Shown in pieces: positions 25,356-36,818 of a stretch of DNA of 64,000 bases. The DNA lies in NCBI GenBank assembly GCA_963809925.1, contig CAWELH010000008.1, forward strand, positions 310,001 to 374,000, in the 5' to 3' direction. Below the pieces are notes generated by a model, which made no database searches, was not told the origin of the DNA, and was given only the letters and a program-made list of their open reading frames with translations. Each line of letters opens with the position of its first letter. Positions within the stretch are counted from its first letter, which is position 1. Source of the stretch: DASQZK01 sp963809925. GTDB lineage: Bacteria > Bacteroidota > Bacteroidia > Bacteroidales > GCA-2748055. Both the position numbers and the translations under genes were made by a program.

Positions 25356-27287
25356 CTAATCATAGAAAGTCCATGCCAGACCGAACTTTAGAGAACCGTT
25401 GAAGTTGGGGTACCGGTAGGCCATAAAATACTGATATCCGGCAATGCCGGCAAGTGCGTTTGTATATTGGAGTGTAAAGCGGGTACGTTTTATCCGCCAG
25501 TTAATAAATCCGTTGATGAAGGGATATTCACCGATCATGCTGTCATTCTGATTGTGGAACATACCGGTGGCGGGCATAAATGCATCTGCATAGTATTTCA
25601 AAAAATAATAGAAATCGAATCCCACCTGGAATTTCAGGGCTCCCTTGAACACCTGGTTTTGATAATATGTAGTGTTCCCGTATGCCACGGTGGGAAGATG
25701 AATGATGTTTTCTGTGGGTTTTTGCACGATAATTCTGTGGATATGGTGCACAGGGCCCCAGTTAAAACCTTTGTAAAGCGACAGGGAAGCGACGAGCATT
25801 TCCTTATTTAGCTGTTCGGGCAAAGCCTGATTATTGAAATAGATGTACCCTGTAAAATAATTCAGGGATACATCTGCGGAAAAGGACTTTTTCCCGTCAT
25901 ATTTCAGGTTGGCTTCAATGTTATCGGTATGGTTAAAGGTATTTGACCAGACAAAGTGAGATGACCCATAATTTTGAAGGAAATAGGAAGGTTTCAGGCT
26001 TGAGATATGACCGGTGAGTGATATTTTACGGGTTTTACGACTTAGGAATCGCGTAAATTCGCCTTCTGCGAACACATCTGCCTGTCTGTATCCCGAAAGG
26101 TAGAAGTACCCGTTTGTTTTATAGGCCCAGTTTCCAATGAACCCGCTGAATTGTCCACCAACGGAGATGTCGTTATATGCGCTGCGATTGATATCTCCGA
26201 TGACGGTATCGGTAACCAGCGCATCGAAGGAATAGCTTACAGGATGAGGGATGATATAGCTGTATGATTTATACTCATGCTGGATATACACGCGGAGTTC
26301 CTGGCTTTGGCCGGCGAACCGCATACTCAGGTCGACTCTGTTTCTGAGGTTTTGATAGAAGGCTGAGTCATAGGCTTCATTGGTAAAGTAGTAGTTATCG
26401 CGGTAAAAATTAAGTGTATCGCTTTCAGGGATAGCATCGGTATAGGTTTTAAAAAACCGTTCGTAGGTGAAGGTATGTTGGAGAACGAACTGATCTGCCT
26501 TTCTTTCCCTGGTAGAATCGGTGGTTTCTTTGTTCAGGTTAAGCTTTTGGGTAACGAAGACGGTCTGGTTTTTGAATCTCGACTTAGCATCAGTAAGGTA
26601 CATTCTGTAATTCAGCTCATTGGCTGAATGTTGAAGAAAGTTGTTGATATTGACAAGGCCGCCATTTTCCAAATTTCTGATCGTATTCAGGTTAACGGAA
26701 GCGAAGAGGCTGTAATCATCTTTCTCATAGCTACCGAATAAGTTAAGCCGGCTGTTTCCTACTTCCTGATCAAGGTAAACCCCTTTGGAAGCGATCACAT
26801 CGTAGATGATACCGATGTTTGCATATTCGTTAATATTTTGGGTATGGAGTGCGCTGAGTACCTGTTCGCTGTTATCTTTTGAGCCGGAGGTGATATATTT
26901 CAGCTCGGTGAACGGTTTATGGGTATTAAAGTGTGGGGTATTAAAAGGAGTATAGATATAATTTTGGTAAGGGAGGGCAAACAGGAAAGGCAATGATTCT
27001 GGTCTGCGGTCGAAGATATTTGTTTGGTAAGCCTGTCCTGTATTTCCGAGGAAGGTACTGGAGAAGCTGCTGTCGAAGGCCGGGTTATAGTTATGGAAAG
27101 GGAGCATAAAGGTATCCATGTCGGTTTTTTCGGGAAGTCTTGTATCGCGATTCAGCATAAATTGTCGGATGATAATGCTGCTATCGGCTTCCATTGTAGG
27201 AACAACCTGGGGTTTCTGCGCGGATGCGGACAAAACTGAGATAACAGAAACGATAATGGATATAATAGTTTTTATGCGCATAGGCAT
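25356..27287 (-). CDS. Putative outer-membrane porin (Porin_10 / PF14121-like)
   Basis: 643 residues: a signal peptide (MPMRIKTIISIIVSVISVLSASA), then a long beta-rich sequence with alternating aromatic residues typical of an outer-membrane barrel, and a final aromatic-rich strand ending FGLAWTFYD. It fits the 'putative porin' family of Bacteroidota, whose members are thought to form diffusion channels; the substrate is unknown. The start codon (27287) lies only three bases after the U-tract of the rRNA operon terminator, so the usual promoter space is missing. The second in-frame ATG two codons later is also possible. Confidence 0.85.
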   Translation of the reverse strand: MPMRIKTIISIIVSVISVLSASAQKPQVVPTMEADSSIIIRQFMLNRDTRLPEKTDMDTFMLPFHNYNPAFDSSFSSTFLGNTGQAYQTNIFDRRPESLPFLFALPYQNYIYTPFNTPHFNTHKPFTELKYITSGSKDNSEQVLSALHTQNINEYANIGIIYDVIASKGVYLDQEVGNSRLNLFGSYEKDDYSLFASVNLNTIRNLENGGLVNINNFLQHSANELNYRMYLTDAKSRFKNQTVFVTQKLNLNKETTDSTRERKADQFVLQHTFTYERFFKTYTDAIPESDTLNFYRDNYYFTNEAYDSAFYQNLRNRVDLSMRFAGQSQELRVYIQHEYKSYSYIIPHPVSYSFDALVTDTVIGDINRSAYNDISVGGQFSGFIGNWAYKTNGYFYLSGYRQADVFAEGEFTRFLSRKTRKISLTGHISSLKPSYFLQNYGSSHFVWSNTFNHTDNIEANLKYDGKKSFSADVSLNYFTGYIYFNNQALPEQLNKEMLVASLSLYKGFNWGPVHHIHRIIVQKPTENIIHLPTVAYGNTTYYQNQVFKGALKFQVGFDFYYFLKYYADAFMPATGMFHNQNDSMIGEYPFINGFINWRIKRTRFTLQYTNALAGIAGYQYFMAYRYPNFNGSLKFGLAWTFYD

Positions 27288-27290
27288 TTT

Positions 27291-27326
27291 AATAAAAAAG
27301 CCCCGATCTAAGAAGTTCGGGGCTTT
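27291..27326 (-). terminator. Rho-independent terminator of the rRNA operon
   Basis: On the minus strand a perfect 10-bp stem AAAGCCCCGA/TCGGGGCTTT with a 10-base loop is followed by TTTTTTATT. It is seven bases downstream of the 5S gene and three bases before the porin start codon. Confidence 0.9.
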
Positions 27327-27333
27327 GAAAAGA

Positions 27334-27441
<108 letters not shown>

Positions 27442-27519
27442 GCTTTTCTTCTTTCATATGATGAAAGAAAATATTATTGACACATTGGAAGTGGAATGAT
27501 TAATTTTCTAATCTGACTT

Positions 27520-30430
<2,911 letters not shown>

Positions 30431-30465
30431 AAAATTGTCAAATTAAAAAATTAATCTCTTCCAAC

Positions 30466-30477
30466 ATGTCAAAGAAC
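30466..30477 (-). promoter_or_regulatory. boxA-like antitermination element in the 16S-23S spacer
   Basis: GTTCTTTGACAT on the minus strand lies about 36 bp before the 23S 5' end and shares GTTCTTTGA with the element in the 16S leader. This resembles the rRNA boxA (E. coli TGCTCTTTAACA), the NusB/S10 binding site. Function is inferred from position and similarity. Confidence 0.6.
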
Positions 30478-30488
30478 TTCGACCACCC

Positions 30489-30536
30489 AAGCTTAAACTC
30501 AAGTGGACCGTCCTCTGTAGCCTAAGCTTCAGAGGA
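30489..30536. repeat. Inverted repeat in the 16S-23S spacer
   Basis: AAGCTTA (30489-30495) pairs with TAAGCTT (30523-30529), and TCCTCTG (30511-30517) pairs with CAGAGGA (30530-30536). Alternative hairpins are possible; this could belong to an rRNA processing stem near the boxA element. Confidence 0.45.
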
Positions 30537-30606
30537 ATTAGTGATACTCCCGGAATCGAACCAGGGAATTAACCATTGTATCAGATATTTCAAAAGAACT
30601 ATTTCG

Positions 30607-30680
30607 TGGAGAATAAGGGAGTCGAACCCTTGACCTCCTGCGTGCAAAGCAGGCGCTCTAGCCAACTGAGCTAATCCCCC
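30607..30680 (-). tRNA. tRNA-Ala (TGC anticodon)
   Basis: The 74-nt gene folds as a cloverleaf: acceptor GGGGGAT/ATTCTCC, D-arm with AGCTCAGTTGGCTAGAGC, anticodon loop CTTTGCACG (anticodon TGC) and T-arm GGTTCGACTCC. The CCA end is not encoded. It lies in the 16S-23S spacer, the usual place. Confidence 0.97.
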
Positions 30681-30690
30681 AGCGGGTATA

Positions 30691-30786
30691 TTTATTGATT
30701 TTTTGATTTGTTGATTTGCTGATCTTCTGTAATATTATTGTAAATCAATAAATCAATAATTCAATAATTCAATAAATCAACAAATG
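30691..30786. repeat. AT-rich simple repeat / imperfect inverted repeat between the two spacer tRNAs
   Basis: The left arm holds repeated TTGATTT units and the right arm repeated TCAATAA(T/A) units (30741-30781), so the two arms can pair into a long imperfect AT-rich hairpin. No gene is seen. It separates tRNA-Ala and tRNA-Ile within the transcript. Confidence 0.7.
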
Positions 30787-30789
30787 ATG

Positions 30790-30863
30790 TAGTCCCGCCC
30801 AGAGTTGAACTGGGGACCTCTACATTATCAGTGTAGCGCTCTAACCAACTGAGCTACGGGACT
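30790..30863 (-). tRNA. tRNA-Ile (GAT anticodon)
   Basis: The 74-nt gene folds as a cloverleaf: acceptor AGTCCCG/CGGGACT, D-arm AGCTCAGTTGGTTAGAGC, anticodon loop ACTGATAAT (anticodon GAT) and T-arm AGTTCAACTCT. The CCA end is not encoded. It directly follows 16S in the operon. Confidence 0.97.
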
Positions 30864-31036
30864 GAATTTCCAGCATGCCCAGCTCAGTCAATTCTTCAGT
30901 TTAGCTCAGCGTCCGTTATAACTGTAACATAGAGCTTTAGGACTTACCAGAGCAAAGCTTCGGAATTACGTCACTTCGCAAAATAAAAAAGAAAAGGAAG
31001 TAGTAGAAGAGGTTCATATAATGAATCTCTCTCTAG

Positions 31037-32552
<1,516 letters not shown>

Positions 32553-32645
32553 GTAATTATGAATTTTTAGTTCTGTCTCAAGATTCATTACGTAACATCA
32601 AAAAAAATTGATAGTGCCTCTTCTACCTTACTTACCTTTTCAATA

Positions 32646-32657
32646 TCTTCAAAGAAC
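32646..32657 (-). promoter_or_regulatory. boxA-like antitermination element in the 16S leader
   Basis: GTTCTTTGAAGA lies 24 bases past the -7 box of promoter P1 and about 95 bp before 16S. It shares GTTCTTTGA with the element before 23S. Four related GTTCT motifs follow the other promoters at 32725-32735, 32829-32837, 32931-32942 and 33031-33042. Confidence 0.55.
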
Positions 32658-32680
32658 TTGTTTTTACTATATTTTTGGAT

Positions 32681-32713
32681 TGCAAAGATAACCAAATTAT
32701 CCAAACTATGCAA
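32681..32713 (-). promoter_or_regulatory. rRNA promoter P1 (nearest 16S)
   Basis: -7 element TATCTTTGCA (32681-32690) and -33 TTG (32711-32713), 20-bp spacer. Matches the Bacteroidota consensus TTTG-N19-21-TAnnTTTG. Confidence 0.8.
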
Positions 32714-32754
32714 TCTTTTTTCTCTCTTTAAGAACGTGCTTTTGGAAAAGCGGA

Positions 32755-32788
32755 TGCAAAGATAACAACTTTATTTTTTAATCTCCAA
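32755..32788 (-). promoter_or_regulatory. rRNA promoter P2
   Basis: -7 element TATCTTTGCA (32755-32764) and -33 TTTG (TTG at 32786-32788), 21-bp spacer. A GTTCTTAAAGA motif starts 20 bases downstream. Confidence 0.8.
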
Positions 32789-32858
32789 ATCTTTTTTCAA
32801 AATTCTTTGATCACCTCCTGCATCCTTGTAAAGAACTTTCTCTGCTTCGAAAAGCGGC

Positions 32859-32892
32859 TGCAAATATACCAACTTTAATTCTTCTTCTGCAA
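32859..32892 (-). promoter_or_regulatory. rRNA promoter P3
   Basis: -7 element TATATTTGCA (32859-32868) and -33 TTTG (TTG at 32890-32892), 21-bp spacer. A GTTCTTTAC motif follows 22 bases downstream. Confidence 0.8.
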
Positions 32893-32963
32893 ATCTTTTT
32901 TCACTTTTTTTTGCAACCTGTTTTTCAGCACTTTTTAAGAACTTTTTCCCCGCATATCCGGCC

Positions 32964-32996
32964 TGCAAATATAGACCGGGGTTTTAGACCTGCCAA
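32964..32996 (-). promoter_or_regulatory. rRNA promoter P4
   Basis: -7 element TATATTTGCA (32964-32973) and -33 TTTTG (TTG at 32994-32996), 20-bp spacer. A GTTCTTAAAAAG motif follows 22 bases downstream. Confidence 0.8.
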
Positions 32997-33062
32997 AACT
33001 ATTTCAAGTTTTTTTTGCCCTTTTACCCGCGGTTTTTAGAACGTTTTTCCCGTGTTTGGGGC

Positions 33063-33095
33063 TGCAAATATAGAAGCAGTTTTCTGACTTACCAA
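33063..33095 (-). promoter_or_regulatory. rRNA promoter P5 (farthest from 16S)
   Basis: -7 element TATATTTGCA (33063-33072) and -33 TTTTG (TTG at 33093-33095), 20-bp spacer. A GTTCTAAAAACC motif follows 21 bases downstream. Confidence 0.8.
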
Positions 33096-33316
33096 AACAA
33101 TTCAGGGGTTTTTTTGAAAGAAAAAATCATAGCTTTGATTATCACTGTATTGTATCCTGCTTTTTCCGCCTTCTTACCCCCCATACATCCCTCCAACAGC
33201 CCACACTCACCCTGTACGATCATTTCAGAAGCCGGAACTTTTTAACCTTCTACGGTGATATTATCAGAAAGTATTATCTTCGTACGGTTTATACACCATC
33301 TCATATTTATCGGCTC

Positions 33317-34081
33317 GTGAAGGAAAACCTAGTAATTATTCCGACATACAATGAAAAGGAGAATATCGGTAAGATCATTCCGGCGGTTTTGAAGCTGGAC
33401 GTAGATTTCGATATTCTTATTATCGATGATAATTCCCCTGATGGCACGGCAGAGATCGTGAAATCATTGCAGGTCAAATACACCGACCGGCTTCATCTTC
33501 TGAGCCGTGAAGGCAAACTCGGGCTGGGAACCGCATATATTAAGGGATTCAAATGGGCGCTGGAAAGAAATTATAGCTATATCTTTGAGATGGATGCTGA
33601 CTTTTCACATAACCCAAAAGATCTGTTGCGACTTCTTAAAGCCTGTGCCAGTGACGGTGCTGACCTTGCCATAGGCTCACGCTACGTCTCTGGCGTAAAC
33701 GTTGTAAACTGGCCTATGGGTAGAGTTTTGATATCCTATTTTGCCTCCGTGTACGTCCGTATCATCACCGGAATGAAAATCCATGATTCTACGGCCGGAT
33801 TCAAATGTTACACCAAAAATGTCTTGCAAACCATCGATCTTGACCGAATCAAATTCAAAGGCTACGCCTTCCAGATCGAGATGAAATTCACTGCCTGGAA
33901 GTTTGGCTTCAATATTAAGGAAGTCCCGATCACCTTTACCGATCGCCGCGAAGGCTCTTCGAAAATGAGCGGGGGTATTGTCAGTGAAGCCATATGGGGA
34001 GTCATTAATATGAAAATAAATAGTTTCTTCCGTTCATATAAAAAACACGACCATGGCCGGATATCTGATCAAAAACGCTAG
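33317..34081 (+). CDS. GT2 polyprenyl-phosphate mannosyl/glucosyltransferase (DPM1-like)
   Basis: 254 residues with a GTG start. It is a GT-A fold glycosyltransferase of the dolichol-phosphate-mannose synthase type: IIPTYNEKENIG at the N-terminus, IDDNSPDGTAEI (about 36-47), the metal-binding MDADFSHNP (about 92-100), GSRYVSG and the DRREGSSKM region. It makes polyprenyl-phospho-mannose or -glucose from a nucleotide sugar and a lipid carrier, the donor used by GT39-type transferases such as the one at 7.8-9.2 kb. No membrane segments follow the catalytic domain. Its 3' end overlaps pyrC by 29 bp, an arrangement that implies co-transcription. Confidence 0.92.
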   Translation: MKENLVIIPTYNEKENIGKIIPAVLKLDVDFDILIIDDNSPDGTAEIVKSLQVKYTDRLHLLSREGKLGLGTAYIKGFKWALERNYSYIFEMDADFSHNPKDLLRLLKACASDGADLAIGSRYVSGVNVVNWPMGRVLISYFASVYVRIITGMKIHDSTAGFKCYTKNVLQTIDLDRIKFKGYAFQIEMKFTAWKFGFNIKEVPITFTDRREGSSKMSGGIVSEAIWGVINMKINSFFRSYKKHDHGRISDQKR

Positions 34082-35393
34082 AATCATCAATGAAGGCAGA
34101 GCATTTAAAGGGAATGTCCTCATTGAGGGCAGAATGATCGTGAAAATACGTGAAGATGAGATGAACCCTCCGCCCGGCACTGCAATCATCGATGCAGAAG
34201 GAATGTGGTTGCTCCCCGGAGTGATTGATGATCAGGTACATTTTCGCGAGCCAGGACTGACCCATAAAGCAGAAATAGCTACCGAATCGGCCGCTGCTGT
34301 GGCCGGCGGCGTTACCTCCTTCATGGAAATGCCCAACACCCGGCCCCAGACCACCACCATACAGGAGCTTGAGAGAAAATTTGAACTCGGCGCCCAAAAA
34401 TCAAAAGCCAACTATTCCTTCTATCTTGGAGCTACCAATGAAAATCTGGATGAAATCAGGAAAGTTAATCCTTCTACGACCTGTGGCATTAAGATCTTCA
34501 TGGGATCGTCTACCGGCGATATGCTTGTCGACAAGCTGGCCAGCCTGCAGGGTATCTTTGCCGAATCACCCGTTCTCATTGCCACACATTGTGAAGATGA
34601 AACAATAATCAGGGAAAATATCAGGCTTTACCGTCAACGTTTCGGCGACAACATCCCTGTCAAAATGCATCCGTTCATACGAACCGCAGAAGCATGCTAC
34701 AAATCTTCATCCCTCGCGGTAGAACTTGCCGAAAAATACCATTCACGGCTTCATATCCTTCATATTTCCACATCAGACGAACTGAACCTGTTCAGGAATG
34801 ACATCCCCTCTTCAGAGAAAATGATCACGGCAGAGGTTTGCGTGCATCATCTATGGTTCAATGATTCGTACTACGATTCAAAGCGGTCGCTGATCAAATG
34901 GAATCCTGCCGTAAAGACCGAAAACGACCAACATGCACTCTTTAACGGACTTCTCGCTGGTAAACTCGACGTGATTGCTACAGATCATGCCCCTCATACC
35001 CTTGAAGAAAAACAAAATGCTTATCTTTCCTCACCTTCCGGAGGACCCATGGTACAACACAGCCTGGTAGCTATGCTTGAATTTGCCTATAAAGGACTCA
35101 TTACACCGGAAGAGGTAGTCAGAAAAATGTGCCATGCCCCGGCGGATATTTACAAAGTGGACCGACGTGGCTACATCAGGGAAGGTTACTATGCTGATCT
35201 GGTTCTGGTTCAACCCGGAACAGAATGGGTCATTGAACGATCGGACCTTCTTTATAAATGCGGCTGGTCGCCCCTCGAAGGAGAAACAATGCACCACAGC
35301 ATCAGTCATACTCTTGTTAATGGGGAATTCGCCTATAAAGACGGAAATCTGACCGACGGTCTACATTCCATGCCTCTCGAATTCGTGAGATAA
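34053..35393 (+). CDS. pyrC: Dihydroorotase
   Basis: 446 residues of the amidohydrolase superfamily, class I dihydroorotase size. It closes carbamoyl-aspartate to dihydroorotate in pyrimidine synthesis. The Zn motif normally HxH is present as DQVHFREPG (about 58-66), where the first His is replaced by Gln; later ligand regions are ATHCED (about 176-181), HILHIST (about 228-234), and TDHAPH (about 309-314). The QVH in place of HxH is common in the Bacteroidota type. The start overlaps the preceding glycosyltransferase gene by 29 bp. Confidence 0.93.
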   Translation: MAGYLIKNARIINEGRAFKGNVLIEGRMIVKIREDEMNPPPGTAIIDAEGMWLLPGVIDDQVHFREPGLTHKAEIATESAAAVAGGVTSFMEMPNTRPQTTTIQELERKFELGAQKSKANYSFYLGATNENLDEIRKVNPSTTCGIKIFMGSSTGDMLVDKLASLQGIFAESPVLIATHCEDETIIRENIRLYRQRFGDNIPVKMHPFIRTAEACYKSSSLAVELAEKYHSRLHILHISTSDELNLFRNDIPSSEKMITAEVCVHHLWFNDSYYDSKRSLIKWNPAVKTENDQHALFNGLLAGKLDVIATDHAPHTLEEKQNAYLSSPSGGPMVQHSLVAMLEFAYKGLITPEEVVRKMCHAPADIYKVDRRGYIREGYYADLVLVQPGTEWVIERSDLLYKCGWSPLEGETMHHSISHTLVNGEFAYKDGNLTDGLHSMPLEFVR

Positions 35394-35555
35394 CCGCAGC
35401 CTTCCCTGATGCAGATTTAAGTTTCGGCGGGCGAATCAGGAGCTGCACCACCAGGTTCTTATCTTTATCACTGCAAACAAAAAAACCGATGCCCTGGCGT
35501 GGTATACGTAACCAGACATTGAAAAGGATGAGGGAGAAATATTATCCGGATGATT

Positions 35556-36422
35556 TCATTCTTTCCAGAGCATGTCGTTATGTAACAAGCTATTCGCTGC
35601 ATGGGTCCTGATTTTCCGAAAGCCGGGGTAAGTACCTTTTTTTACTGCGGCCTTGGTCTGGACCGGATAGATATCAATCTCTGTCACATAGTCTACATTG
35701 ATGTCCTTATAGGCATAAAAATCAATGCCTTTGCTTGCATAAGAGTATCCCAAATATCCTGTGGTCTCATCGATCGCCTCCGGTACACCATAGGCAAGCT
35801 TGACAGAAATCATGCTGCTGCCTACTGAGACATTCTTATTTGTATACCCCGGATATGGCGGATACAGGATCAGACCGATCAATGGATCAGTGTCGGCAAC
35901 CGTTTTTGTGTCGGAGAAAAATACACCGACAACACCGATGCTTTCAAAATAAACCTGATTCAGGTATAGTGAATAATCAGTTAAAAAAGATGTAAAATAC
36001 AAGGTGTCAATTTCCGGAAAAGTGTCTCTCATCGACTTCCACGTCGCATTCGCCAAAGATACTTTATCTATTCCAAGCCCTTCATGTATGGTGATCAGAT
36101 CCGCTGGGACCTTTACCTTCAAAATGGACGATACGGTATCGGATCCGTCATTGCCAATGGCCTTTAGAACAACCTGAAAAATACCGGAGGATGTGTAGAT
36201 ATGCGAAGGATTCTCATCCACTGAAATATTTCCATCACCAAACTCCCATTGATAGTACTTGGCATTTTCAGACTGATTCGTAAAATCAACCATTTCATTA
36301 ATAGCAGGATTTGTGGTGCTGATCAGAAATGCGGCTTTAACTTTCTTAACATCATTTTTCTTGCATCCGGCCATCAAAATAAAGCCGGGCAATAAAATAA
36401 GGAACAAATTAGGGTTTTTCAT
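35556..36422 (-). CDS. PKD-domain lipoprotein of unknown function
   Basis: 288 residues with a lipoprotein signal peptide (ILLPGFILMAGC, Cys about 20). Residues about 30-110 form a PKD domain with the classic YYQWEFGDG core. The remaining ~180 residues do not resemble anything I know. PKD domains mediate protein or glycan binding on the cell surface. It stands alone: its convergent neighbour pyrC ends 162 bp away and the divergent aspartate kinase starts 396 bp away. Confidence 0.8.
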   Translation of the reverse strand: MKNPNLFLILLPGFILMAGCKKNDVKKVKAAFLISTTNPAINEMVDFTNQSENAKYYQWEFGDGNISVDENPSHIYTSSGIFQVVLKAIGNDGSDTVSSILKVKVPADLITIHEGLGIDKVSLANATWKSMRDTFPEIDTLYFTSFLTDYSLYLNQVYFESIGVVGVFFSDTKTVADTDPLIGLILYPPYPGYTNKNVSVGSSMISVKLAYGVPEAIDETTGYLGYSYASKGIDFYAYKDINVDYVTEIDIYPVQTKAAVKKGTYPGFRKIRTHAANSLLHNDMLWKE

Positions 36423-36818
36423 ACGTAGGTCAGGTAAAGGATTAATAATTCAATTTCTTTCTATAGCTGGAGGTTCTAAGGCTTATCAAGCCCTGTCAGG
36501 AATGTAACGGATGTATGTCAATCTTCTTAAATAACCATTCCTTTGGACCATATAATAAGTATAAACAAAAGTTAAGGCTCAACGGTTAATGAAAATGCCG
36601 AACTTTGTGTATTGAAATTACAATTAATTTTCGGATTTCAAAGATTTTACCCACGGAGATTACTATTTCCTGCAAATAATTCACTGTGACAACCTCGAAT
36701 TATATAAAGGTTTATTGTTTCAAACAGAATGAATTTTATCGAAATCATTAATGATATTTAAGCATTCTAATTATTCTCCTTATTTTTGACAGTTATAAAC
36801 TTAAATACTTTTTTACCT
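36423..36818. other. Divergent intergenic region between the PKD lipoprotein and the Ask_Ect-like kinase
   Basis: AT-rich, no ORF. It contains the TATTTTTG -7 element listed separately and a small GGCTT/AAGCC hairpin near 36480. I see nothing else. Confidence 0.6.
36781..36788 (+). promoter_or_regulatory. Candidate -7 element for the Ask_Ect-like aspartate kinase
   Basis: TATTTTTG matches TAnnTTTG, with TTTA at 36757-36760 in the -33 position (20-bp spacer). It lies 31 bp before the ATG at 36819, a sensible leader length. Confidence 0.55.

Noticed and set aside
32771..32968. 65-residue minus-strand ORF in the rRNA leader, basic and lysine-rich.
   Set aside because: It lies inside the tandem promoter array and its frame contains the promoter and boxA-like motifs; the sequence reads as regulatory DNA, not as a gene.
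33015..33245. 76-residue plus-strand ORF before the glycosyltransferase gene.
   Set aside because: It overlaps the rRNA promoter P5 on the other strand, is rich in Pro/Ser/His without a domain, and has no promoter or ribosome site; likely chance.
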